Below, in pieces: positions 7,656 to 14,244 of a stretch of 24,110 bases of DNA (positions within the stretch are counted from its first letter, which is position 1; each line of letters opens with the position of its first letter). The notes under the pieces are model-generated. The model saw only the letters and a program-made list of their open reading frames with translations, was not told where the DNA came from and searched no databases. Source of the DNA: JAGORL01 sp964372415 (GTDB lineage Bacteria > Patescibacteriota > Patescibacteriia > UBA9934); the NCBI GenBank assembly GCA_964372415.1, contig CAYJQH010000012.1, forward strand, positions 1-24,110. The letters run 5' to 3'. Both the position numbers and the translations under genes were made by a program.

Positions 7656-8350
7656 TCTTTTTCGTATTTGGCGTTCTCGTTGTGCTGCCTAAGCAGGGCA
7701 TCAGGATTTAGGAATTTAAAGCCTCTGTAAACAGCCGGATTTTCCAGGTCTTTGTCGTTGACCATCCGTGACTTATAGAAAAATTCAAATTCGTACGGTT
7801 CAGTCACTTGCTGAACCTTACCGTCAACTATTGCCTCGTACGTTACGGGAATTCGTCCCACGAGTCTTTTAGTTTCCTGTCCTGGATAGCCCGAAAATTT
7901 ACCTTGTCTTGCCTCGTTAATTTCAGCCTCCGATAAGCCAGTAAGTTTCTCATCGGAATCACCAAATTCAACTCCGGGAGTACGGGCAAGATGTTCACGA
8001 ATTTGCTCAAGGGCAGTTAAACTTGGTACCGCGGCGTCAAGATCGCCCGGCGGTTTATGAAATTGTTGCCAATCAGGTTCTTCTTTATCCCGTTTGGTTT
8101 TCCCTAGAAGATACATGGCGGAACTAGCAAAAATTGTTACCTCATTCATGAGCGGTCCCAAAATCTTTTGCATTTCAAGTAGGCCATGATCGGCTAAGCG
8201 TTCCGGATCAACCGGTTCATTCTCTTTTTTCTTTTCTGGGCTAGGCGAGGCCTCGCTCTCGTCGGTCGCTTCTCTATTCAAAACATCCGGAACTTCGGCC
8301 GGCGTTATTTGCATAGCTTCGCTAGGCATCGTTGTTGGTTCGCCCTCCAT
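7619..8350 (-). CDS. Nucleotidyltransferase-like protein, possibly frameshifted at its 3' end
   Basis: The 243-aa frame has a disordered acidic N-terminus (1-50), then a segment with nucleotidyltransferase-fold spacing: FASSAMYLLG (74-83) where the family has GGS..., PGDLDAAV (101-108) as the Dx[DE] motif with D103 and D105, and EFEFF (187-191) where a third acidic residue is expected. FKFLNPDALLRQH resembles the region after the catalytic strands. The usual Gly-Gly/Ser is replaced by Ala-Ser-Ser, so activity is uncertain. The last 12 residues (CCERSKKSQIF region) look out of frame; the -1 frame restores a good helix. Assignment is by pattern only. Confidence 0.6.
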   Translation of the reverse strand: MEGEPTTMPSEAMQITPAEVPDVLNREATDESEASPSPEKKKENEPVDPERLADHGLLEMQKILGPLMNEVTIFASSAMYLLGKTKRDKEEPDWQQFHKPPGDLDAAVPSLTALEQIREHLARTPGVEFGDSDEKLTGLSEAEINEARQGKFSGYPGQETKRLVGRIPVTYEAIVDGKVQQVTEPYEFEFFYKSRMVNDKDLENPAVYRGFKFLNPDALLRQHNENAKYEKECCERSKKSQIF

Positions 8351-8362
8351 ATCTTAAGGCGT

Positions 8363-8371
8363 ATTCTAGCA
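8363..8371 (-). promoter_or_regulatory. Extended -10 promoter for the minus-strand group
   Basis: The minus strand reads TGCTAGAAT: an extended -10 (TGn) plus TAGAAT (8368-8363). The ATG at 8350 is 12 bases further, so the predicted leader is about 6 nt. No good -35 is visible, which an extended -10 can tolerate. Confidence 0.45.
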
Positions 8372-8393
8372 CCAGATTCATATCTACGATAAA

Positions 8394-8537
8394 CTAGCTA
8401 CTAGGGACTAGCCACAAGCCACCAGCCAGCTACTAGGGACTAGCCACTACGAACTAGCCACTAGCTGTTTGGTACCATACTAGTTTCTAGTAGCTAGTGG
8501 CTGGCTAGTGGCCAGTTAGTAGTAGCTAGTAGCTTTA
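8394..8537. repeat. Two facing arrays of a degenerate 7-bp repeat (CTAGCCA / TGGCTAG)
   Basis: From 8394 to about 8467 the plus strand parses into 7-bp units: CTAGCTA, CTAGGGA, CTAGCCA, CAAGCCA, CCAGCCA, a 4-bp GCTA break, CTAGGGA, CTAGCCA, CTACGAA, CTAGCCA, CTAGCTG. After a core around TTTGGTACC, 8478-8537 parses into inverted units (ATACTAG, TTTCTAG, TAGCTAG, TGGCTGG, a 4-bp CTAG break, TGGCCAG, TTAGTAG, TAGCTAG, TAGCTTT). CTAG occurs 12 times in about 145 bases. A 20-bp exact direct repeat lies at 8396-8415 and 8428-8447. The arrays fill the gap between two divergent genes. The function is unknown. Confidence 0.85.
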
Positions 8538-8550
8538 CCCTTTAGCGACT

Positions 8551-8928
8551 ATGAAACAAATGAACCCCAAGCTAACTCCAGCGCAAAGAAATATTTGCTT
8601 CATGAAAGGCACCGAGCCTCCATTTAGTGGCAAATACTACCAAACAAAAGATCCAGGTAGCTATGTTTGTGTGAATTGCGGCACGCCACTTTTTTCGTCT
8701 GATACTAAGTTTGAGTCTGGTACCGGCTGGCCGAGTTTTTACGATGTCATGACCAAAGGAAAGGTAAAGACTGAGGTTGATCACAGTCAGGGTATGACTC
8801 GTACAGAGGTGAAGTGCGCCACTTGCGAGGCTCATCTTGGCCACGTTTTTGAGGACGGACCAAAGCCTACAGGACTTCGTTATTGCATTAATTCCTTAGC
8901 CCTAGACTTTAAGCCAAAGACGAACTAA
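8551..8928 (+). CDS. msrB: Peptide methionine-R-sulfoxide reductase MsrB
   Basis: The 125-aa enzyme reduces methionine-R-sulfoxide in proteins. It shows all family hallmarks: zinc cysteines C40/C43 (CVNCG) and C89/C92 (CATC), FESGTGWPSF, AHLGHVFEDGPKPTGLRYCINS, and the catalytic C112 in RYCINS. The resolving cysteine found in some MsrBs near the start is not evident, so reduction may rely directly on thioredoxin or another thiol. An alternative ATG at 8560 would fit equally well; neither has an SD. The gene follows the 7-bp repeat arrays and is 15 bases upstream of the Gmad2 gene, so the two may form a small operon. Confidence 0.95.
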   Translation: MKQMNPKLTPAQRNICFMKGTEPPFSGKYYQTKDPGSYVCVNCGTPLFSSDTKFESGTGWPSFYDVMTKGKVKTEVDHSQGMTRTEVKCATCEAHLGHVFEDGPKPTGLRYCINSLALDFKPKTN

Positions 8929-8943
8929 ATTAGAGGTATAAGT

Positions 8944-9426
8944 ATGGACAGAAACACTGTAGCCGCTATTGCCCTTGTTCTCCTTGCGATCCTAGTAGCC
9001 CTTGGAGTGTATTTGCTGATTGAGCAACAAGAGGCCGTGTTGAACGATGAGCCAGTGCCTAACGGTGAGACTGAGCCAGAAAATGGCACAGACAATGAAC
9101 AAGAGGTAAGTGATCTAATTGTGGTTAGCGCACCTAAAGCCGACGAGAAAGTTACTAGTCCTTTAACTATCACGGGCCAAGCTAGGGGCAATTGGTACTT
9201 TGAAGCATCCTTCCCAGTGGAGCTTTTGGACGGAAACGGTAACGTTATGGCGAGCGGTATTGCAACCGCGCAAGGGGAGTGGATGACTACTAATTTTGTG
9301 CCCTTTAGCTCTACATTAGTTTTCGACCCACCAGCAACCACAACCGGAACCCTGATTCTTCATAAAGATAACCCCTCAGGTCTTCCGGAACACGATGCTG
9401 AACTTCGCCTGCCGGTTACTTTTTAA
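8944..9426 (+). CDS. Membrane-anchored Gmad2 (immunoglobulin-like) domain protein
   Basis: The 160-aa protein has one N-terminal membrane helix (about 6-25), an acidic linker (29-55), and a Gmad2-type beta-sandwich domain (57-160): SPLTITGQARGNWYFEASFPVELLDGNG, WMT..FVPF and KDNPSGLPEHDAELRLPVTF. In sporulating Firmicutes this domain occurs in germination proteins; in CPR bacteria it is common as an extracytoplasmic module of unknown role. An SD-like AGAGGT (8933-8938) precedes the ATG. It lies behind msrB and ends right before a strong terminator. Confidence 0.88.
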   Translation: MDRNTVAAIALVLLAILVALGVYLLIEQQEAVLNDEPVPNGETEPENGTDNEQEVSDLIVVSAPKADEKVTSPLTITGQARGNWYFEASFPVELLDGNGNVMASGIATAQGEWMTTNFVPFSSTLVFDPPATTTGTLILHKDNPSGLPEHDAELRLPVTF

Positions 9427-9428
9427 CA

Positions 9429-9456
9429 GAAACCCCCGAATAGCTTCGGGGGGTTT
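9429..9456. terminator. Intrinsic terminator after the Gmad2 gene
   Basis: A G/C-rich stem (9430-9440 with 9445-9456, one extra G on the right) closes a TAGC loop and continues TTTCTTATTG. It begins three bases after the stop codon. The opposite strand has only a short T-run, so termination is mainly plus-strand. Confidence 0.85.
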
Positions 9457-9473
9457 CTTATTGAATTTGCTCG

Positions 9474-9563
9474 TTACTTCTTGGGCTCTGGGGGATTCAC
9501 CTGTGGCATGCCGGGCTTTGATTTGTCATCGCTGAACATAGGTTTCGGCTTATTATCGGTCAT
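9474..9563 (-). CDS. Doubtful 29-aa Pro/Lys-rich ORF in an otherwise empty 308-base gap
   Basis: The gap 9427-9734 holds no convincing gene. A minus-strand ATG at 9563 encodes 29 residues rich in Pro and Lys (MTDNKPKPMFSDDK... to a PPEPKK end) with no SD. The frame is open back to a GTG at 9725, but that would overlap the glycosyltransferase promoter and adds unconvincing sequence. The gap also holds a 10-bp palindrome CCCTGCAGGG near 9594 and the promoter described next. I list the ORF only as a possibility. Confidence 0.25.
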   Translation of the reverse strand: MTDNKPKPMFSDDKSKPGMPQVNPPEPKK

Positions 9564-9670
9564 ATAAGCTAATAAATGGTGAATTAGGCGCTTCCCTGCA
9601 GGGTTGCGATAATCACTATATCGCCAGCTTAGGGAGTCACAAGAAGATGTGCACAGGAGTTCATAAAATA

Positions 9671-9710
9671 AGGCAAAATTGCCTAAAAATTGTGCTTCAT
9701 CGGGTATACT
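9671..9710 (+). promoter_or_regulatory. Promoter region of the glycosyltransferase gene with an inverted repeat
   Basis: TATACT at 9705-9710 is a good -10 box; RNA would start near 9717 with a leader of about 18 nt. There is no clear -35 at 17 bases. A perfect inverted repeat AGGCAA-AA-TTGCCT at 9671-9684 lies just upstream of where a -35 box should be and could be an operator. No SD precedes the ATG. Confidence 0.45.
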
Positions 9711-9734
9711 ACGCACGTTATTCACAATTAACTT

Positions 9735-10883
9735 ATGAAAATAGCCACCAACGTGGATCGGCAGATGTTCGGTGGAATTTCTACCACCAACTATGCGTTA
9801 TTTTTGAGTCTGGAACGATCGCACCATACGTTTGTGGGTATTGAGATGCCGCGCGCAAGGTCGATCAAAGGAGCCACGGTATTTTATCGCTTCTCTCCTA
9901 ATTTTTTTTCACACCGCATTATTCAGGTGCCAGATCTTTGGGAAAACTTTTCGGCTTACGATTTGGCAACCCTCGAAAATCTTGAACGTTACTGGAAGAT
10001 CGCTATTGACCTCACGATGGAAGTTCTTCGTGATCAAAAACCAGATGTCGTTTTGCTTAATGGCACTGGTATAGTCCCTTGGGTTTTATCGCAAGCAGCC
10101 GAGCGTCTCAAGATTCCGATGGTCATTCGTTACGCCGGTATTCTAACGATTGAAACACAAATGAGTCGTCCCAGGGCCCTTGAGCTTTACAGGACAGTTG
10201 AGAAAACATTCATGCCCAGAGTTAAGCATGCGATTTTTCCTTCAGCCGTAGCAAAACGGGTGGTTGAAGAAGTGGTCACGGGAAAGCCAATTGAAAACGC
10301 TACGATTCTTCCGAACCCAATTTTTGTTCCAAAAACATATCGAAATAATTATTCCGGCACACCAGCCATAGCTTCCATTGGACGTTGGGCTAGAGTTAAA
10401 AACTTCCAAGCGTACTTTGAACTTCATCGAAAACTTCGTCGACAGCGATTTCCGCATCGCGCCTTCTTTGTGTCCGATCGACTTGTCGATGACACCAATG
10501 GTCCAAAGATGCCCTCAACTATCGAGATAGTTGATCCGATGTCGCAAGATAAATTGTGGCAATTTTACACTCATCTCAATCTACTTGTTGTTCCCTCAAC
10601 TTTTGAGACATTTTGTAATGTGGCTGCGGAGGCCGTAGTTACCGGGACTCCGGTTTTAGTTTCTGAAACTGTTGGTTTTTCAGAAGTGCTCAAGGCTTTT
10701 GGTTTGGATAATATGGTCGTTTCTTCTTTTGAGGATATTGAATTAGTTGCCGAGCGGGCAAAAATTTTGGTTAAGGAGCGCGTACCGTTTTTTAAACGCC
10801 GCGCCATCGCCCGTTATTTGAATCCAAACACTGTCCACACCAAACTAATCCAAGTCCTAGAAGACGTTATCTCACAACACTAA
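9735..10883 (+). CDS. Family 4-type (GT-B) glycosyltransferase
   Basis: The 382-aa protein has a GT-B layout: an N-terminal Rossmann domain with an early glycine-rich loop (MKIATNVDRQMFGGIST), PDVVLLNGTG, IRYAG, then a C-terminal domain beginning about ASIGRWARVKNFQAYFELH (about 218-236) and the nucleotide-sugar-binding signature VPSTFETFCNVAAEAVVTGTPVLVSETVGFSEVL (about 287-320), whose two glutamates around NVAAE fit the EX7E-type motif. It has no membrane helix, so it acts in the cytosol or at the inner membrane surface. Donor and acceptor sugars cannot be read from the sequence. It stands alone, with its own promoter and no terminator visible before the antiporter promoter. Confidence 0.87.
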   Translation: MKIATNVDRQMFGGISTTNYALFLSLERSHHTFVGIEMPRARSIKGATVFYRFSPNFFSHRIIQVPDLWENFSAYDLATLENLERYWKIAIDLTMEVLRDQKPDVVLLNGTGIVPWVLSQAAERLKIPMVIRYAGILTIETQMSRPRALELYRTVEKTFMPRVKHAIFPSAVAKRVVEEVVTGKPIENATILPNPIFVPKTYRNNYSGTPAIASIGRWARVKNFQAYFELHRKLRRQRFPHRAFFVSDRLVDDTNGPKMPSTIEIVDPMSQDKLWQFYTHLNLLVVPSTFETFCNVAAEAVVTGTPVLVSETVGFSEVLKAFGLDNMVVSSFEDIELVAERAKILVKERVPFFKRRAIARYLNPNTVHTKLIQVLEDVISQH

Positions 10884-10884
10884 T

Positions 10885-10908
10885 CGACTAATCGGCTAAC
10901 CGGCTACA
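10885..10908 (+). repeat. Three degenerate 8-bp units (CGRCTAAY)
   Basis: CGACTAAT, CGGCTAAC and CGGCTACA follow one another directly after the glycosyltransferase stop. They end where a -35 box for the antiporter promoter would lie. The array resembles the larger word arrays elsewhere in this window but is short enough to be chance. Confidence 0.45.
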
Positions 10909-10915
10909 GTCAAAA

Positions 10916-10938
10916 TGCTATAATTCAACCAAGGAGGT
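10916..10938 (+). promoter_or_regulatory. Extended -10 promoter with an SD abutting the start codon
   Basis: TGC followed by TATAAT (10919-10924) is a perfect extended -10. RNA starting about seven bases later (10931) would begin with AAGGAGGT, which directly abuts the ATG at 10939. The SD-to-ATG gap (about 1 base after AGGAGG) is far shorter than the normal 5-9. Confidence 0.6.
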
Positions 10939-12615
10939 ATGGTTAACGAACTTTTCGCCGAGGTGGCCGCGGTAATTTTAACCGCTAGTGTCATTTCGCT
11001 TATTGCCTATAAGCTCAAGCAACCACTCGTGGTGGCTTATATTGTGAGCGGTATTGTGATTGGTCAAAGTGTCCTCGGCTTTGTTCGCTCGGCCGAAGTT
11101 TTTGAATCTTTTTCCTCGTTTGGCATCGCGTTACTGTTGTTTATCGTCGGCCTTAATCTTAACTGGCGCAATATTAAAGACGTGGGTGGTACAGCCTTGG
11201 CGGCTGGGCTCACGCAAATTACACTCTGTGCCGGCCTTAGTTTTGGGGTAGCTCGAATTTTAGATTTTGACCTTATTACTAGCGTTTTACTTGGCTTAAT
11301 TCTTTCCTTTTCTTCCACCATCATCGTCGTTAAAATGTTGGCCGACAAAGAGGACTTGGACCGCCTTTATGGTCGAATAACAGTTGGCATTCTCTTGGTT
11401 CAAGATCTTACCGCTATGTTGGCGCTACTATTGCTTAGCGCTTACGCCGGTGGGGAAACACTGGCCGGTGTCCTTGGTTACTCATTACTAAAAGCAGTCG
11501 GAGCTGTAGCAGTTCTGGCCTTATTAGCCCGTTTTGTTGTGCCGCACCTTTTCCGTTATGCCGCTAATTCAGCTGAGCTATTATTTTTGACCGCTCTCGC
11601 CTGGTGCTTTGCTGTGGCATCGACCCTCCAATTTCTTGGTTTTAGTTTAGAAATTGGAGCGTTGCTTGCAGGTGTTACTTTGTCGGGCACTGGGTTTCAG
11701 CACGAAATTGAAACAAAAATCAGACCGTTACGCGATTTTTTTGTGGTGCTGTTTTTTGTCGTTCTCGGCACAACCCTTTCGTTATCAGTGAACGCCATCC
11801 GCGAAATCATTGTTCCCGCTGTGATTTTTAGTGCCGCCATTCTTTTTATTTACCCTTTGATTGTGGTCGCCATTTTGCGAGTCCTTAAACACCATCCAAG
11901 AACTGGTTTTATGCTAGGTACCACTATCTCGCAGGTAAGTGAATTTGCCTTCATTTTGGCCGGTGCATCTATTGGCGTAGGACTTTTAGCCCCAGAAATT
12001 TTGCCGCTTGTTACGAGCGTAGCCCTAATTACAATTACCGTATCTTCGTACATAACCGCTAACAACGAAAAATTATACGATTTTTTTCATAAACTTTTTC
12101 CTTTCCTTGTGTTGCGTGATGAAGACAGTGCCGATGCTTTTGATCAAGCGCCAACTGTTGTTTTGTTGGGTTATGACAAAATGGGCGAAACCATCTTGCC
12201 GATTGTTCAGCAACTAACAAAAGAATATTTAGTTATTGACATTAATCCTAGTGTTATTGAAAATTTGGAGCACCATGGCATTAAAGCCATTTATGGAGAC
12301 GCCGGAAACCCAGAGCTTTTGAGGTATGCTCAGCTAAACAAAGCCAAAATGGTTATCTCGGCCATCCCTGACATGGCGGTCAACGAAGACATTATGGACT
12401 TTATGCAACATGAAAATTCCAAAGCCACATTGGTGGTCACGGTCAAAACATCAGACGAGGCTGCCAGGTGTTATGCCTTAGGCGCTACTTTTGTAATTGT
12501 GCCATCGGTTTTGGGCGGCGAACACTTTGGCCAATTGTTGAAGAAAAAGAAGACGGCCAAGTTGCAATGGGGTATGCTCGGTCGCAAGGATCGTGAATAT
12601 TTTGGAGTGAAATAG
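10939..12615 (+). CDS. KefB/KefC-type (CPA2) cation:proton antiporter with RCK domain
   Basis: The 558-aa membrane protein has about 12 hydrophobic helices (residues 5-375) of the Na+/H+ exchanger fold, with SFSSTIIVVKML (123-134) and the transport-site QD pair Q155-D156 in GILLVQDLTA. About 405-520 is a Rossmann RCK/TrkA-N domain (VVLLGYDKMGE, LVIDINP, IYGDAGNPELL) that in relatives senses nucleotide or K+ and gates the antiporter; the first glycine-motif positions are GYDKMG. A TrkA-C domain is missing. Likely role is K+ or Na+ efflux for proton uptake at the cytoplasmic membrane; the ion is inferred. It leads an operon with the next three genes (2-base gap to 12618). Confidence 0.92.
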   Translation: MVNELFAEVAAVILTASVISLIAYKLKQPLVVAYIVSGIVIGQSVLGFVRSAEVFESFSSFGIALLLFIVGLNLNWRNIKDVGGTALAAGLTQITLCAGLSFGVARILDFDLITSVLLGLILSFSSTIIVVKMLADKEDLDRLYGRITVGILLVQDLTAMLALLLLSAYAGGETLAGVLGYSLLKAVGAVAVLALLARFVVPHLFRYAANSAELLFLTALAWCFAVASTLQFLGFSLEIGALLAGVTLSGTGFQHEIETKIRPLRDFFVVLFFVVLGTTLSLSVNAIREIIVPAVIFSAAILFIYPLIVVAILRVLKHHPRTGFMLGTTISQVSEFAFILAGASIGVGLLAPEILPLVTSVALITITVSSYITANNEKLYDFFHKLFPFLVLRDEDSADAFDQAPTVVLLGYDKMGETILPIVQQLTKEYLVIDINPSVIENLEHHGIKAIYGDAGNPELLRYAQLNKAKMVISAIPDMAVNEDIMDFMQHENSKATLVVTVKTSDEAARCYALGATFVIVPSVLGGEHFGQLLKKKKTAKLQWGMLGRKDREYFGVK

Positions 12616-12617
12616 TT

Positions 12618-13544
12618 ATGGAAAACCCTGAACCGATAGTCACCGAACAAGCTGGGGCGAAAACTTCACCAGAGATTGGTCAACAAGAAATTGATAACCG
12701 ATTTGAAGGCTGGCGTCAGTATTTTTTGAAAAACGGTTATCTTTCCGATGAAGGAGAAATAAAGTTTTTGTCTGATATTAGGCAAAAATTTTCTGATTTG
12801 ACAGACGCTCACCTTGAGCAAATCATGAGCAAGCAACGAGAGATTTTTGAACAACAACCCACCGAAGAGATTCAAGGCTCAAAACCAGACATCCAAGACT
12901 CAAGACCCAAGACTCGAGACGTGAAAGACGTCGCAGAAGCACCGCCTGAACAAGAGTCTTCGGAAACGGATATTGATAAACTTCGTGAGGAATTGGTAGC
13001 TGATGGCCGGCTTGATGCGCAGGGGCGCTGGATGAGTGTTATTAAAGGCATGTCACGCCAAGAGCGAAAGCATATTTTGGACAAACAGAAGGCGGCATTT
13101 AATCAACAATTCACAGAGACAAAAGAGATTGGGGCTGATACGAGACCGCTTTTCGTAGCGGAGGAAACGAGAGTCACAGAAAAAATCGTAAAACCAGAAG
13201 TGGCTGCAGGAGCAAAAACTGAGTCGGTATTTGCTGACGTAGAACAAGAATTGGCTCTCGAAGCGCAAAGTGAAAAGGAGAAGAGCGAAGAAGGCGAATT
13301 TGTAGAAGGTGAGTGGTATAACCTGAACGTCAAAGGACAGCCGGTTGAGGTCAGATACATCGGTTTTGATCACGACTATAAAACTCTCAAATTTATCACT
13401 AAGGCCGGAATGCAAATGAATAAAAATTACTCATTTTCTAGATTGCTTCAAGAAACAGCCAACGGTGACGAGGTATACGCTTTGCGTCTTAAAAAGGAAG
13501 AGGCAACCAACATGCTCAAGGAAAAATCATCAAAAGCTGCCTAG
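12618..13544 (+). CDS. Unknown soluble protein with a duplicated helical motif
   Basis: I do not recognise this 308-aa protein. Two copies of one motif are visible: about 29-83 (WRQYFLKNGYLSDEG, later MSKQREIFEQQPTE) and about 118-166 (LREELVADGRLDAQG, later LDKQKAAFNQQFTE). The shared pattern is L..L...G.L...G, a helix, then KQ...F.QQ.TE. The copies are joined by a polar linker encoded by the 7-bp repeat array at 12888. The C-terminal part (about 225-300) has a different, beta-containing domain (GEWYNLNVKGQPVEVRYIG). There are no membrane helices or cysteines. It starts two bases after the antiporter stop and is followed two bases later by the next gene. Confidence 0.75.
   Translation: MENPEPIVTEQAGAKTSPEIGQQEIDNRFEGWRQYFLKNGYLSDEGEIKFLSDIRQKFSDLTDAHLEQIMSKQREIFEQQPTEEIQGSKPDIQDSRPKTRDVKDVAEAPPEQESSETDIDKLREELVADGRLDAQGRWMSVIKGMSRQERKHILDKQKAAFNQQFTETKEIGADTRPLFVAEETRVTEKIVKPEVAAGAKTESVFADVEQELALEAQSEKEKSEEGEFVEGEWYNLNVKGQPVEVRYIGFDHDYKTLKFITKAGMQMNKNYSFSRLLQETANGDEVYALRLKKEEATNMLKEKSSKAA
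12888..12929 (+). repeat. 7-bp repeat array (GACTCAA) inside the 12618 gene
   Basis: Consecutive units GACTCAA (12897), GACCCAA (12904), GACTCGA (12911) and GACGTGA (12918) are preceded by a 9-base unit from 12888 and followed nine bases later by another GAC. As 7 is not a multiple of 3, successive units are read in different frames; they encode the polar linker around QDSRPKTRDVKD. Confidence 0.7.
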
Positions 13545-13546
13545 TT

Positions 13547-14239
13547 ATGCCTGAACAACCTATTCCTTATGAGCACTGGTCCCGTCCACCCAGACAGCCA
13601 GTTGTCCCAACCGATGAAGCGGCATTTGAGCGGGCTCGGGCTCAAGCGCTCGGTGAGATTGATAACCTGAAAGCGGCGCAATACATAGCCACTCAAGCCT
13701 ACGAAAAAGCAATCACTCCAGACTCTGGCAAACCTGATCTTTCTAGGGGGCACAAATCAATTATTAAATATCTTCACGAGAATCCAGTCGTCGTAGCTCC
13801 TTCATTTGAGGTGCTGCGGAATCGTTTTGAGAATATAGATGATTTTGCCGAAGAAATTAGAAAAATAGAAGAAACAACGCGGGAAGACTATGGAAAGTTT
13901 ATGATAGCCTTGCCGCTCGAGGTCATGCAAAAATGTCCAAATTTTTTAGCTTTACAAGAGATGCCGCTCGCCGCTACTGAACATATTGCCAACACCCTAC
14001 GAGCCCACCTGCCGGAGGATAAGGATATTTTTGCAGACGAAGTCTTGACGGCTGAAGGTAAAGCAGGACAAGCTGCATCAGACGACACTGCGCTTGAAAA
14101 ATATCCGCTTGACGAACGAGTGGCCAGTCGGTTTCTGTTTTTTGCTCAAATAGCCTCAGATATTGAGAAGGCTAAACAAAGCATTCGTCGAGCTAAACGA
14201 GATTCCTCAGATGGCATTAAGAAACAAGAAGTAGCTTAA
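13547..14239 (+). CDS. Unknown helical protein, paralogue of the next gene
   Basis: The 230-aa protein has a Pro-rich disordered start (1-25), a helix at 26-57, and a core (69-156) with SIIKYLHENP, TREDYGKFMIALPLEVM, NFLALQEMP and IANTLRAHLP, then LDERVASRFLFFAQIASDIEKA (188-209) and a basic tail. The core and the LDERVASRF segment align with the following gene, so the two are a diverged tandem duplication. I recognise no catalytic motif. It lies two bases after the 12618 gene and five bases before its paralogue, so it is probably cotranscribed from the antiporter promoter. Confidence 0.72.
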   Translation: MPEQPIPYEHWSRPPRQPVVPTDEAAFERARAQALGEIDNLKAAQYIATQAYEKAITPDSGKPDLSRGHKSIIKYLHENPVVVAPSFEVLRNRFENIDDFAEEIRKIEETTREDYGKFMIALPLEVMQKCPNFLALQEMPLAATEHIANTLRAHLPEDKDIFADEVLTAEGKAGQAASDDTALEKYPLDERVASRFLFFAQIASDIEKAKQSIRRAKRDSSDGIKKQEVA

Positions 14240-14244
14240 TTTTT

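Noticed and set aside
7519..7701. Third minus-strand frame (60 aa) across the frameshift area
   Set aside because: It is Ser/Arg/Thr-rich with no match to the flanking domains; the -1 frame (7251-7655) fits much better.
8394..8537. CRISPR array
   Set aside because: Units are 7 bp, degenerate and contiguous, with no spacers and no cas genes nearby.
9474..9725. 83-aa minus-strand gene started at GTG 9725
   Set aside because: It runs through the glycosyltransferase promoter and its upper half shows no gene-like composition; only the last 29 codons are kept as a doubtful entry.
13053..13415. 120-aa minus-strand frame opposite the 12618 gene
   Set aside because: It is Phe/Leu/Ser-rich with no start signals and mirrors the Glu/Lys-rich sense gene; a typical shadow frame.
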